From assembly GCA_963847085.1 (NCBI GenBank), contig CAWJYO010000010.1, positions 248,001-312,000 of the forward strand: a stretch of 64,000 bases of DNA, written 5' to 3'. The translations under genes and the position numbers were made by a program. This DNA comes from Ilyomonas sp963847085 (lineage in GTDB: Bacteria; Bacteroidota; Bacteroidia; Chitinophagales; Chitinophagaceae). The notes beneath the pieces are model-generated. The model saw nothing but the letters and a program-made list of their open reading frames with translations, had not been told where the DNA came from and did no database searches. Position 1 is the stretch's first letter. Every line of letters starts with the position of its first letter. Below are positions 52,250-60,006 of this stretch, one piece after another.

Positions 52250-52651
52250 ATGAAAAAATTATTTTTGATAGCATTAGCTGCTATCGCTTTTACTACCGCT
52301 TCGCAAGCGCAAACAGATTCTTCTTTTCATAAAAAGAATGGTGCACACTATGGCAACATGCAGCACAACAACATGATGAATGATTTGAATCTGACACAAG
52401 ACCAGAAAGACCAGATGAAAAAGCTGCATGAAGACAACAAAGCCAAAATGGAGGCCATTAAGAACAACACAACGTTGAGTGATGATCAGAGAAAGGAACA
52501 AATGAAAGCGTTGCATGAAGAACAACGCAAAAACATGGAATCAATTTTGACCGATGATCAAAAAGCGAAACTAAAACAGATGCACGCTGAAAAGAAAAGC
52601 GAACACAAAGCCTGGAAGGCAAATAAAGACTCATCATCAACACAACAATAA
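52250..52651 (+). CDS. Spy/CpxP-like periplasmic protein
   Basis: 133 residues from the ATG at 52250, with signal peptide MKKLFLIALAAIAFTTASQA. The mature protein is charged and helical, with LNLTQDQKDQMKKLHEDN, LSDDQRKEQMKALHEEQRKN and LTDDQKAKLKQMHAEKKSEH: three copies of a LTxDQ-like pattern like LTxxQ of Spy/CpxP chaperones. It probably acts in the periplasm on unfolded proteins or in metal stress; that is inferred. The His/Met content (HYGNMQHNNMMND) could bind metal. Normal length. A bidirectional terminator follows. Confidence 0.85.
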   Translation: MKKLFLIALAAIAFTTASQAQTDSSFHKKNGAHYGNMQHNNMMNDLNLTQDQKDQMKKLHEDNKAKMEAIKNNTTLSDDQRKEQMKALHEEQRKNMESILTDDQKAKLKQMHAEKKSEHKAWKANKDSSSTQQ

Positions 52652-52765
52652 TCCGGTTTTAGATTTGTGATTTCGGATTTGTGATTGCTGAAAGCCTTTT
52701 GCACAAAGGGCTTCAGCATGAATAGTAAACGACTGATGAATTGAACTCAGTTTGTTTTTGTACAA

Positions 52766-52806
52766 AAAAGCTGCCTTACTAAATATAGTTAAGGCAGCTT
52801 TTCTTT
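52766..52806. terminator. Bidirectional intrinsic terminator
   Basis: AAAAGCTGCCTTA (52766-52778) pairs with TAAGGCAGCTTTT (52790-52802), loop of 11 bases. It overlaps the stop codon of the MscS gene (52789-52791) and also ends the Spy-like gene. Confidence 0.85.
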
Positions 52807-53862
52807 GTCCCATTCTATGCGTGTTGTTGGCAAGGAATGAGGATAGTTGTTTTGAATGAATTGTAATAAATGCTCGCGAATCAAACACCGTAAATCAAAG
52901 GCAGCACTGGCATTGCTGGTGCTGACTAAACAACGCAATTCCACCACTTTTTCGGTCCAGTTCGTTACCTGAAGAACGGCTACACGCCCATCCCATAAGG
53001 TTTGTTTTTGCACAAAAAGTAACAACTCTTTTCTCACTTCATTAACCGGAACGGTATAGTCTACATAAATCATGGCTGCGCTTAAAATATCAGAGCCGGT
53101 GCGTGTCCAGTTTTGAAATGGTTTTTCAATGAAATAAGTAATGGGCAATATCAATCTTCGCTGATCCCAAAGTGCCATTACCACGTATGTTAATGTAATT
53201 TCTTCAACGCGGCCCCATTCGCCTTCCACTACCAATACATCATCTAAACGAATGGGTTGCGTAAAGGCAATTTGCATACCGGCTAAAAAATTGGCCAGCG
53301 ATCGTTGTGCCGCAATACCCACAATGATACCGCCAATGCCAACCCCGGTAAGCAAGCCTGCGCCCAGCTTTCGCAGATTGGGAAAGCTTAAAAAAATAAG
53401 GCACAATGTAAGCGTAACAATCAAGCCAGTGGATAGCCTGCGCACAAACTGAAGCTGTGTTCTTATCTTTCTTTCGCGAAGATTATCAGGCTTGTTTAAA
53501 TCGTATTTATAAACTACATAGTCCTCAACAATTTTTACTACTGCTATTAAAATGTAAGCAATCGCAATGGTTAAGAAAACCTGTGCAAACCTGTCGAACA
53601 CATGCAGTTGCGAAGCGCGCAACCGCAATTCATCTTTAAATAAATTGAGTGTAAATAGAGGCAGGAAAATATTTACCGGAACTGCCATTCTGCGAATGAT
53701 GGAACGCACGAGCGAGTAATCATCATGCTTTGTTGAAGCTCTTACCAAGGCAGCTAAAATAAGCCGCAAAACCAAACCAATGAGGATAGCAAACAGAACG
53801 ATGGATAAGTTCCAGAGAGGGTTTGGCAGGCCTTGCCAGTAATTGATAACATTATCCCACAT
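52789..53862 (-). CDS. MscS-type mechanosensitive ion channel
   Basis: 357 residues with membrane segments near residues 17-37 (LSIVLFAILIGLVLRLILAA), 60-75, 92-110 and 145-165, and the pore helix with GAGLLTGVGIGGIIVGIAAQ and RSLANFLAGMQIAFTQPI, the MscS signature. The cytoplasmic part has LDDVLVVEGEWGRVEEITLT, VMALWDQRRLILPITYFIE and a C-terminal domain. It opens under membrane tension to protect against osmotic downshift. The leader GGCAAAAACAAATGC precedes the ATG. The stop overlaps a terminator. Confidence 0.93.
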   Translation of the reverse strand: MWDNVINYWQGLPNPLWNLSIVLFAILIGLVLRLILAALVRASTKHDDYSLVRSIIRRMAVPVNIFLPLFTLNLFKDELRLRASQLHVFDRFAQVFLTIAIAYILIAVVKIVEDYVVYKYDLNKPDNLRERKIRTQLQFVRRLSTGLIVTLTLCLIFLSFPNLRKLGAGLLTGVGIGGIIVGIAAQRSLANFLAGMQIAFTQPIRLDDVLVVEGEWGRVEEITLTYVVMALWDQRRLILPITYFIEKPFQNWTRTGSDILSAAMIYVDYTVPVNEVRKELLLFVQKQTLWDGRVAVLQVTNWTEKVVELRCLVSTSNASAAFDLRCLIREHLLQFIQNNYPHSLPTTRIEWDKEKLP

Positions 53863-53889
53863 AACAAAGCATTTGTTTTTGCCTTAAAA

Positions 53890-53985
53890 ATAGGAACCAC
53901 GAAGTTGTGAAGGCACAAAGGTTCACAAAGAACACATATAAAATACTTCGTGAAACCTCTTTTCTTTCTGCCTTAGTGGTTCAAA
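53890..53985. repeat. 'CCACGAAG'-type palindromic repeat, copy 2
   Basis: GGAACCACGAAG at the left pairs with the right end CTTAGTGGTTC (imperfect), and inner CACGAAG/CTTCGTG. It lies in the spacer between MscS and gpsA, both on the minus strand. Confidence 0.65.
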
Positions 53986-53997
53986 GAAACAGCAAAA

Positions 53998-55008
53998 CTA
54001 AACCAGCAGCGTTTCTATTTGTTGGAAGGCTTCACGTGCATTGCGATGCCCCCATAAAATTTCGTAAATCACATCAATAATCGGAATGTTGGCATCTACT
54101 TTTTTATTGGCTTCCACAACGCAGCGTGCGGCATTGTAGCCTTCTGCAATCATGTTCAGTTCCAACTGCGCAGCTTTCACCGAATAGCCTTTTCCGATCA
54201 TGCTTCCAAACGTGCGGTTGCGGCTGTAAAGAGAGTAACACGTTACCAGCAAATCGCCTAAATAAACTGATGAAGTGTATTGTATGTTTTCTTTGTTGCA
54301 AGGCACTTCATGTTCTGCCACCAGCTTTTGCAAAAACACAACCATTTCGTTGGCACAGTTGGCAATGTAAACGCTTAAAAAGTTGTCGCCGTATTGAAGT
54401 CCGTGTGCTATGCCAGCGCCCAACGCATAAATGTTTTTAAGCACAGCAGCGTATTGCACACCAATAATATCGTGGTTGACGACTGTGTTAAGATACGATG
54501 TGTTGAAATGCTTTGCAATGGTTGCTGTTGCCCCTTCATCAATGCCCGAAAATGTAAGATAAGAAAGCTTTTCAGCCGCTACTTCTTCGGCATGACAAGG
54601 ACCGAGCACCGTGAAATAATCTTTGATATGAACTGAAAAATATTTGCTCAGATAATCATTCAATAAGTCATTACAATCGGGCAAAATGCCTTTGATGGCA
54701 GATATTATTTTTTTGTTTTGAAAAATATCTTTCGGCAGCTTTTCAAACGCAGCTTTTACAAATGCTGAAGGAACGGCAACTACCAAAACATCAGCATTTT
54801 GAATTACCTGCGCTATATCATCACTCATCCATAACAACGATGTATTGAAGGAAGCAGCCTGCAAATAATGCGGGTTGTGATGGCGTTGCTGAATAGCCTG
54901 AATGGTTGCACTATTGCGTATCCACCAATAAATGTGATGATCGTTGTCGGTTATAATTTTTGCGATGGCGGTAGCCCAGCTTCCGCTGCCAATAATGCCA
55001 AACTTCAT
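53998..55008 (-). CDS. gpsA: NAD(P)H-dependent glycerol-3-phosphate dehydrogenase
   Basis: 336 residues from the ATG complementary to 55006-55008 (MKFGIIGSGSWATAIAKIIT). The Rossmann motif is GSGSWA at 7-12, then VLVVAVPSAFVKAAFEKLPK, VLGPCHAEEVAAEKLSYLTF, the catalytic Lys in YAAVLKNIYALGAGIAHGLQ, and GDLLVTCYSLYSRNRTFGSM with GKGYSVKAAQ. It makes sn-glycerol-3-phosphate for phospholipid synthesis in the cytoplasm. Length and motifs are normal. A long palindromic element lies upstream. Confidence 0.96.
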   Translation of the reverse strand: MKFGIIGSGSWATAIAKIITDNDHHIYWWIRNSATIQAIQQRHHNPHYLQAASFNTSLLWMSDDIAQVIQNADVLVVAVPSAFVKAAFEKLPKDIFQNKKIISAIKGILPDCNDLLNDYLSKYFSVHIKDYFTVLGPCHAEEVAAEKLSYLTFSGIDEGATATIAKHFNTSYLNTVVNHDIIGVQYAAVLKNIYALGAGIAHGLQYGDNFLSVYIANCANEMVVFLQKLVAEHEVPCNKENIQYTSSVYLGDLLVTCYSLYSRNRTFGSMIGKGYSVKAAQLELNMIAEGYNAARCVVEANKKVDANIPIIDVIYEILWGHRNAREAFQQIETLLV

Positions 55009-55040
55009 GAGCAAAGCAATTGAATGGCAAACATACGGAA

Positions 55041-55215
55041 GAAGCTACAAGCCTCAAGCTACAAGCTGCGAGCGACGAGCTTTGAGCTATGAGTTGCGAG
55101 CAATGAGTGATGAATTGTAAAACCTGAATTTTGCTTTTGCCTCTTTTTTCCTTGCAACTTGTAGCTAAGGCTCGCAACTCATGGCTCAAAGCTCGTAGCT
55201 AATTACTCGCAGCTA
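55041..55215. repeat. AGCTATGAGC-type palindromic element, copy 3 (longest)
   Basis: A 27-bp stem at 55075-55101 and 55170-55196 with a single G-T pair, and more repeats of AGCTACAAGC and CTCGCAGC outside it. The loop holds TTTTGCTTTTGCCTCTTTTT, similar to loops at 5015-5045 and 38297-38325. It is the spacer between the divergent gpsA and TIGR01777 genes. Confidence 0.85.
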
Positions 55216-55247
55216 TTCACTTATCTTGCAACCTAAACCTTTACTAC

Positions 55248-56195
55248 ATGCCAACTGTTATCATCACTGGCGGAACAGGATTAATAGGCAAACGCTTATC
55301 GGCTTTGTTATTATCCAAACATTATGAAGTCATCATTTTTAGTCATCGTGATACAAAAGTAAAAGATGAAAAGGGCGCAATCATAAGACACTGGAATGTG
55401 AATGAAGGAACAATTGATAACGATTCTATTGCCAAAGCCGATTATATTGTTCATCTCGCCGGGGCTAATGTTGCGGAAAAACGATGGACAAACAAGCGCA
55501 AGCAACAGATTGTTGATAGTCGTGTGAAAAGCAGTGCTTTACTGATAAAGGCAATGCAGGAAACACCTAACAAAATACAGGCTGTAATTAGCGCATCCGC
55601 TATTGGTTGGTATGGGGAAGATTCGCCGCAAAGCAAAGCTGATGGATTTAAAGAAGATGCGCCGCCATCCAATGATTTTTTAGGGCAAGCCTGCCGGCTC
55701 TGGGAAGAAAGTATTGAACCCGTAAATGGGCTGGGAAAGCGGCTTGTAAAGCTGCGTACAGGCATTGTATTAAGCAATGAGGGCGGTGCTTTCGTTGAAT
55801 TTAAAAAGCCCTTGCAGTTTGGTTTTGCTTCTATTTTAGGCAGCGGTAAACAAACTATAAGCTGGATACACGAAGACGACATTTGCAACATGTATTTATA
55901 TGCCATTGAAAACGACCATATAGCTGGCGTTTACAATGCTGTTGCACCTTACCCGATAACCAACAAAGAACTTACCTTACAATTGGCCAAAGCAATGCGT
56001 GGCAAAGCGTTTTTGCCTATGCATGTGCCTTCGTTTGCGTTGCAATTGATGCTGGGCGAAATGAGTGCTGAGGTGTTGAAAAGCGCAACAGTAAGCGCAA
56101 AAAAAATTCTGCAAAGCGGGTTTGATTTTTTGTATCCCGATTTGCCGTTGGCGTTGCGGCAATTGGTAAAAAAAAATGGTAGTGGTACAATTTGA
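55248..56195 (+). CDS. TIGR01777 family oxidoreductase (atypical extended SDR)
   Basis: 315 residues: MPTVIITGGTGLIGKRLSAL, then VHLAGANVAEKRWTNKRKQQ, VISASAIGWYGEDSPQSKAD, LVKLRTGIVLSNEGGAFVEF and ILGSGKQTISWIHEDDICNM. The family is linked to SulA-like or epimerase folds, with an unknown substrate. The last codons and the stop lie in the left arm of a 117-base inverted-repeat element, so the C-terminal residues NGSGTI are coded by that repeat. Confidence 0.9.
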   Translation: MPTVIITGGTGLIGKRLSALLLSKHYEVIIFSHRDTKVKDEKGAIIRHWNVNEGTIDNDSIAKADYIVHLAGANVAEKRWTNKRKQQIVDSRVKSSALLIKAMQETPNKIQAVISASAIGWYGEDSPQSKADGFKEDAPPSNDFLGQACRLWEESIEPVNGLGKRLVKLRTGIVLSNEGGAFVEFKKPLQFGFASILGSGKQTISWIHEDDICNMYLYAIENDHIAGVYNAVAPYPITNKELTLQLAKAMRGKAFLPMHVPSFALQLMLGEMSAEVLKSATVSAKKILQSGFDFLYPDLPLALRQLVKKNGSGTI

Positions 56196-56295
56196 AATAT
56201 TTCAATTAAAACCTGTCAGGTTATACGTTTACGATAATCGCTAAGAATAAGTAAACCTGACAGGTTATCGCCACTTTTTCAAACTGTACCACTAC
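56179..56295. mobile_element. MITE-like element with 18-bp terminal inverted repeats
   Basis: Arms TAGTGGTACAATTTGAAA (56180-56197) and TTTCAAACTGTACCACTA (56277-56294) pair at 17 of 18 positions (the odd one is a G-T), plus one outer base pair. Inside are two copies of the CCTGTCAGG palindrome, at 56210-56222 and 56254-56266. No coding frame. Its left arm supplies the end of the TIGR01777 gene. Confidence 0.7.
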
Positions 56296-56431
56296 TAAAA
56301 AATAAGGCAAAAACAAAGATTCAAAAACTCTTACACTCTGGCGCAAGCGTCCCGCTTGTGTCTCTCATATTTGAGCGTCCGTTCAGTAAAAGCTATGCTT
56401 AAAAAATTTATGATAGTAAAAGACAAACACT

Positions 56432-58999
56432 TTACTTAATTCTATATCGCAATCCGCCATAGAACATTCTTCCGGTTATTGGTCCCCAAATTAACGAGGC
56501 ATCAAAATATGGGCTGAAGGGTTCGTTGGCTGCAATTATTGCATTGTGCTGGTAATAATTGGTGAGGTTTTCTGCTCCTATATAAACATCAAATAGATTT
56601 TTCTTTCCAATGCTTTTGCTCACCTGTGCATTCATTGTAACAAACGCCGGCGAATAAGAAGGCCGCTGATAGGCAACCGGGTTTGCCCCTGTTGAGGGTA
56701 TTCTTTTTCTGCCGCTATAGCTAATGGTGTAGTTCAGCTTCCAGCCCTTAATTTCATAATCAAGATTGGCGAAAGCCCGGTTTTTGGCTGTAAATGGTTT
56801 TTGCAAAAGCGCGCTGTCGTAATTTGTTTTTACATCAAATAAACGGTACGCTAACTGCACATTCAATCTTTCAAACGGTATAAAAGATACTTCGGTTTGA
56901 AAGCTGTTTGAATACGATTTGCCCCTAAGATTATAGAATTTTACTTGTCGCGCATTTTCCAAATCAACCACTACCTGGTTGGTAAAATCATTCCTGTAAA
57001 AATCTACCGATGCAACTGCTGCGCGGTTAAATAACCTAAACTTCTGGTCTATGCTGATGCCTTTGTTCCAGGCAATTTCGGGCTGCAAACCATAAGCACC
57101 GTTGTTAGATGATGGAATAATTACTATCGCCCGCGAGCTTGCCAACACGCTATTGTTTTCGGCAAAAATGTTGGCCGTTCTTTGTCCTCTGCCCGCGCTT
57201 ACTCTGATGGCCGTATTTTTAAATGGCGCATACCTGATGTTTACACGCGGCGTGGTAAACCAGCCATATAAACTATTATGATCTTCGCGTAAACCGGCTA
57301 CTACATCAAACTTTGTAGAAGGCGAAAAGGTATATTCAAAGAATGCGCCCGGTGTGATTTCGGTGCGTTTATAAGGAGTGCTGGTGAACAATTCATTGTA
57401 TTTGTCGTACACAAAGCTTAGCCCTGTTCTGAATTTATGCTCCGATGAATGAATAATAGATTGATAAATGAGGTTTGAATAAAAATTCTGCTGATGAGCA
57501 TTGTAGGTTGTAAAGCCAAAATATGAATCCTGCTGATGATCGAAAGCCGACAACTGCAAACCAATACTTTGATATTTTTTTTGCGGAAACACATAACCCA
57601 ATTTTCCAAAACCTTCAACGCGTTTTGTATTGATGGCAAGACCATAACTATTGGTGGTAAATTTATCTTTTGCTTCGTTATAATTTGTTTGACCGCCGGT
57701 TCTGTCATCATTCAAAATCTTTACACCAAACTGGCTCATTAAGCCTTTTGCATTGTCAAAGCTCCAGCGGTTAAAAGCGGTAAATAAATTTCCGGTTGGC
57801 AAATCCCTGAAACCATCCCCATTCATGTCTAAGTTTTTATTGTTCAGGAAATCGTCATGCAACAGCAAAGCGGTTGACCATTTGGCGCCCAGCTTGTGTG
57901 ATACATTTAGATTGACGTCCGTTTTGCCAAAATCATTTTCATAGATATTTGCATACAATGGCTCGCTGTTCTGTGGCTTTTTTAGTTCCACATTAATTTG
58001 CCCGGCTATACTTTCGTAGCCGTTGGCAACCGAGCCTGTGCCCTTACTTAACTGCATGCTTTCTATCCATGCGCCGGGAATTGAATTTAAACCCAGCGAA
58101 GTAGCGAGACCTCTTGGTCCTGGTAAATTTTCGACGGTAAGTTGCGTGTACACACCGGCAAGACCTAATAACTGTATTTGTTTTGAACCTGTAACCGCAT
58201 CGTTATAAGAAACGTCAACAGAAGGGTTGGTTTCAAAGCTCTCACTCAGGTTGCAGCAGGCAGCTTTAAATAATTCTCTTTGTGTAATGGTGGATGTATT
58301 TGTTATATCAGTTGCGCTTTTATAAACAGATGCGCCTGTTGTTGATACTTTTACTTCTTTTAATTGATGATTGCCCGCTAAGATGATCTTTACATCAGTT
58401 TGAGGAAGCACCGAAATGGTATCAGCATTATAACCCGTATAGCTAACAATCAGTCGCTCACCTTCATCTGCAATTGTAAATACACCATTTTCATCAGTAA
58501 GGGTTCCTTTATTGGTGCCAAGCCAAACAACAGATGCACCTGCTAAAGGTGTAAAGGAACCTTTTTTATCTTCCTGAAGTACTACACCTTTAACAAAGGA
58601 AATGGTTGCTTCTTTTTGTTTTGCCGAAATTGTATCGGTTTGTGCTGCATAATTAGCCATGCTTTTCATTTGCCTGTAATAGCAGCAGGGCGGCAAGGCA
58701 TTGTAAACAGCATCGTTGGCTTTTTTGTTTTCAACATCATGACCTGCGTCGAGAATACGCTCCTGAATTTTATTGATTGTTGTTTTCGATGGTTCGTACA
58801 CCAGCGAAAGCAACTTTGTATCTACATTCCAAACAGCCGATTTTACACCCTTTCCTTTTGCTGCTTCTTCAATGCGCGGTTTGCACATTGCAGCGCACAC
58901 GCCAGACACTTTAAGAGTAATAGTTGTGTCGCTTTGTGCACTTGATGTTAGGGTAAGGAAAATGAAACTAAGAATGAAAATATATTGTACCAATTTCAT
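56432..58999 (-). CDS. TonB-dependent receptor with N-terminal HMA-like metal domain
   Basis: 855 residues from the ATG complementary to 58997-58999, with signal peptide ending TSSAQ. Domains in order: a heavy-metal-associated-like domain near residues 24-90 (LKVSGVCAAMCKPRIEEAAK, where the motif is CxxxC rather than CxxC), CCYYRQ near 110, a carboxypeptidase-regulatory-like domain (GASVVWLGTNKGTLTDENGV), a TonB plug (ETNPSVDVSYNDAVTGSKQI; LPGPRGLATSLGLNSIPGAW) and a 22-strand-type barrel to the C-terminal aromatic end GGLRYRIK. It would take up or sense a metal complex, perhaps copper. It follows an HMBD gene upstream on the same strand (53 bases) and is probably part of a metal operon. Confidence 0.9.
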   Translation of the reverse strand: MKLVQYIFILSFIFLTLTSSAQSDTTITLKVSGVCAAMCKPRIEEAAKGKGVKSAVWNVDTKLLSLVYEPSKTTINKIQERILDAGHDVENKKANDAVYNALPPCCYYRQMKSMANYAAQTDTISAKQKEATISFVKGVVLQEDKKGSFTPLAGASVVWLGTNKGTLTDENGVFTIADEGERLIVSYTGYNADTISVLPQTDVKIILAGNHQLKEVKVSTTGASVYKSATDITNTSTITQRELFKAACCNLSESFETNPSVDVSYNDAVTGSKQIQLLGLAGVYTQLTVENLPGPRGLATSLGLNSIPGAWIESMQLSKGTGSVANGYESIAGQINVELKKPQNSEPLYANIYENDFGKTDVNLNVSHKLGAKWSTALLLHDDFLNNKNLDMNGDGFRDLPTGNLFTAFNRWSFDNAKGLMSQFGVKILNDDRTGGQTNYNEAKDKFTTNSYGLAINTKRVEGFGKLGYVFPQKKYQSIGLQLSAFDHQQDSYFGFTTYNAHQQNFYSNLIYQSIIHSSEHKFRTGLSFVYDKYNELFTSTPYKRTEITPGAFFEYTFSPSTKFDVVAGLREDHNSLYGWFTTPRVNIRYAPFKNTAIRVSAGRGQRTANIFAENNSVLASSRAIVIIPSSNNGAYGLQPEIAWNKGISIDQKFRLFNRAAVASVDFYRNDFTNQVVVDLENARQVKFYNLRGKSYSNSFQTEVSFIPFERLNVQLAYRLFDVKTNYDSALLQKPFTAKNRAFANLDYEIKGWKLNYTISYSGRKRIPSTGANPVAYQRPSYSPAFVTMNAQVSKSIGKKNLFDVYIGAENLTNYYQHNAIIAANEPFSPYFDASLIWGPITGRMFYGGLRYRIK

Positions 59000-59052
59000 T
59001 TGAATCAGATTGAGAAGCACCGGACAAATTCCCGGTGCTTACTGGTTATAAA

Positions 59053-59382
59053 CTACTGTTTCAGTTTGCTGTTTGGTTTTAATTCAACCATCTCCATTCC
59101 GCATTTAGGGCATTTGCCCCCTTTTGTAGAAACAACATTGTCCATTGGACAAGTGTAAAGCTTCACTACTTCCATTTTCATAATTTCCTTTTTAGAAAGG
59201 AGGCTCATGTCGTCGTTACAAACAGGGCATTTTGCAGGAATGTTGCTAACGTATTGCGGATGCATTGCGCATCGGTAGGTTAGGTATTTTGTAAGTGTTG
59301 TATCTAAGGTTTGATCTTTTTTTTGTGAGAAGGCTGCTATTGTAATGAACATAGCAGCAAAGCATACAATAAATGATTTCAT
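59053..59382 (-). CDS. Heavy-metal-binding domain (HMBD-type) protein
   Basis: 109 residues with signal peptide MKSFIVCFAAMFITIAAFSQ. Two copies of the short Cys/His/Met metal-binding motif: YRCAMHPQYVSNIPAKCPVC followed by NDDM, and YTCPMDNVVSTKGGKCPKCG followed by MEM. These are typical of the HMBD domain of copper and other metal efflux systems (PF19335). The protein is periplasmic. It lies 53 bases upstream of the HMA-TonB receptor gene and 82 bases downstream of the HYC_CC_PP gene on the same strand, so one transcript is plausible. Confidence 0.9.
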   Translation of the reverse strand: MKSFIVCFAAMFITIAAFSQKKDQTLDTTLTKYLTYRCAMHPQYVSNIPAKCPVCNDDMSLLSKKEIMKMEVVKLYTCPMDNVVSTKGGKCPKCGMEMVELKPNSKLKQ

Positions 59383-59464
59383 TTAAAATGATTTTATGTT
59401 TTGAAAAAATAGCGGGCACAGGGTTACAGGCAATAGTTACCTGGTGACTATGAAACACATAAAA

Positions 59465-59830
59465 TCAAATTCTGAAAACACAGTTGGAAATGAAAGCGGG
59501 AGTTTTTGAGTATAAGGGCGGAGCATGAACAGATATAAACAAATCGTCCTTTGCCTCAATCAGCTTATATGCGTAAAAGCAGGAATAAAGTGTATGAATG
59601 AAACTGAAATGTAAAGAAGGTGTACTGATAACGTCAGACGCTGCATGAACATCTTTAATTTTAAACGACTGAGATTTTGTTTTGCAGCAGCCTTCTTTGT
59701 CTTTTGAATAATCAGATAAAATAAGCTTTACGGATTGTAATTTATCGCAACAATAACTGGCTTTTACAGCTACTCCTGTTACCGAGAAAGCGTAAATAAA
59801 AACCAAAGCTATGATGACTGCTTTTTTCAT
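59465..59830 (-). CDS. HYC_CC_PP family protein
   Basis: 121 residues with an N-terminal membrane/signal segment (KKAVIIALVFIYAFSVTGVA). The family motif is present in part: SYCCDKLQSVKLILSDYSKD and EGCCKTKSQSFKIKDVHAAS; the histidine of HYC is Ser here. The C-terminus has the expected PP (VHAPPLYSKTPAF). The function is unknown; members often sit next to TonB receptors and copper proteins. That is also the case here. Periplasmic location is inferred. Confidence 0.85.
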   Translation of the reverse strand: MKKAVIIALVFIYAFSVTGVAVKASYCCDKLQSVKLILSDYSKDKEGCCKTKSQSFKIKDVHAASDVISTPSLHFSFIHTLYSCFYAYKLIEAKDDLFISVHAPPLYSKTPAFISNCVFRI

Positions 59831-60006
59831 GTTATTATGGCGAAACTAATCAATTTTTATCTTGCAATATTCTTCGTTATTGTCAACATCTCGTGCTTTA
59901 ACATCATCTATCAGCAAGAAAGCTATCCTCAACCCGAAAATTGGAGTAGCTTACAACTTCTCTTCATCTATTCTACAATTTGCAACTTTACTTATTGTTC
60001 TTCCTA

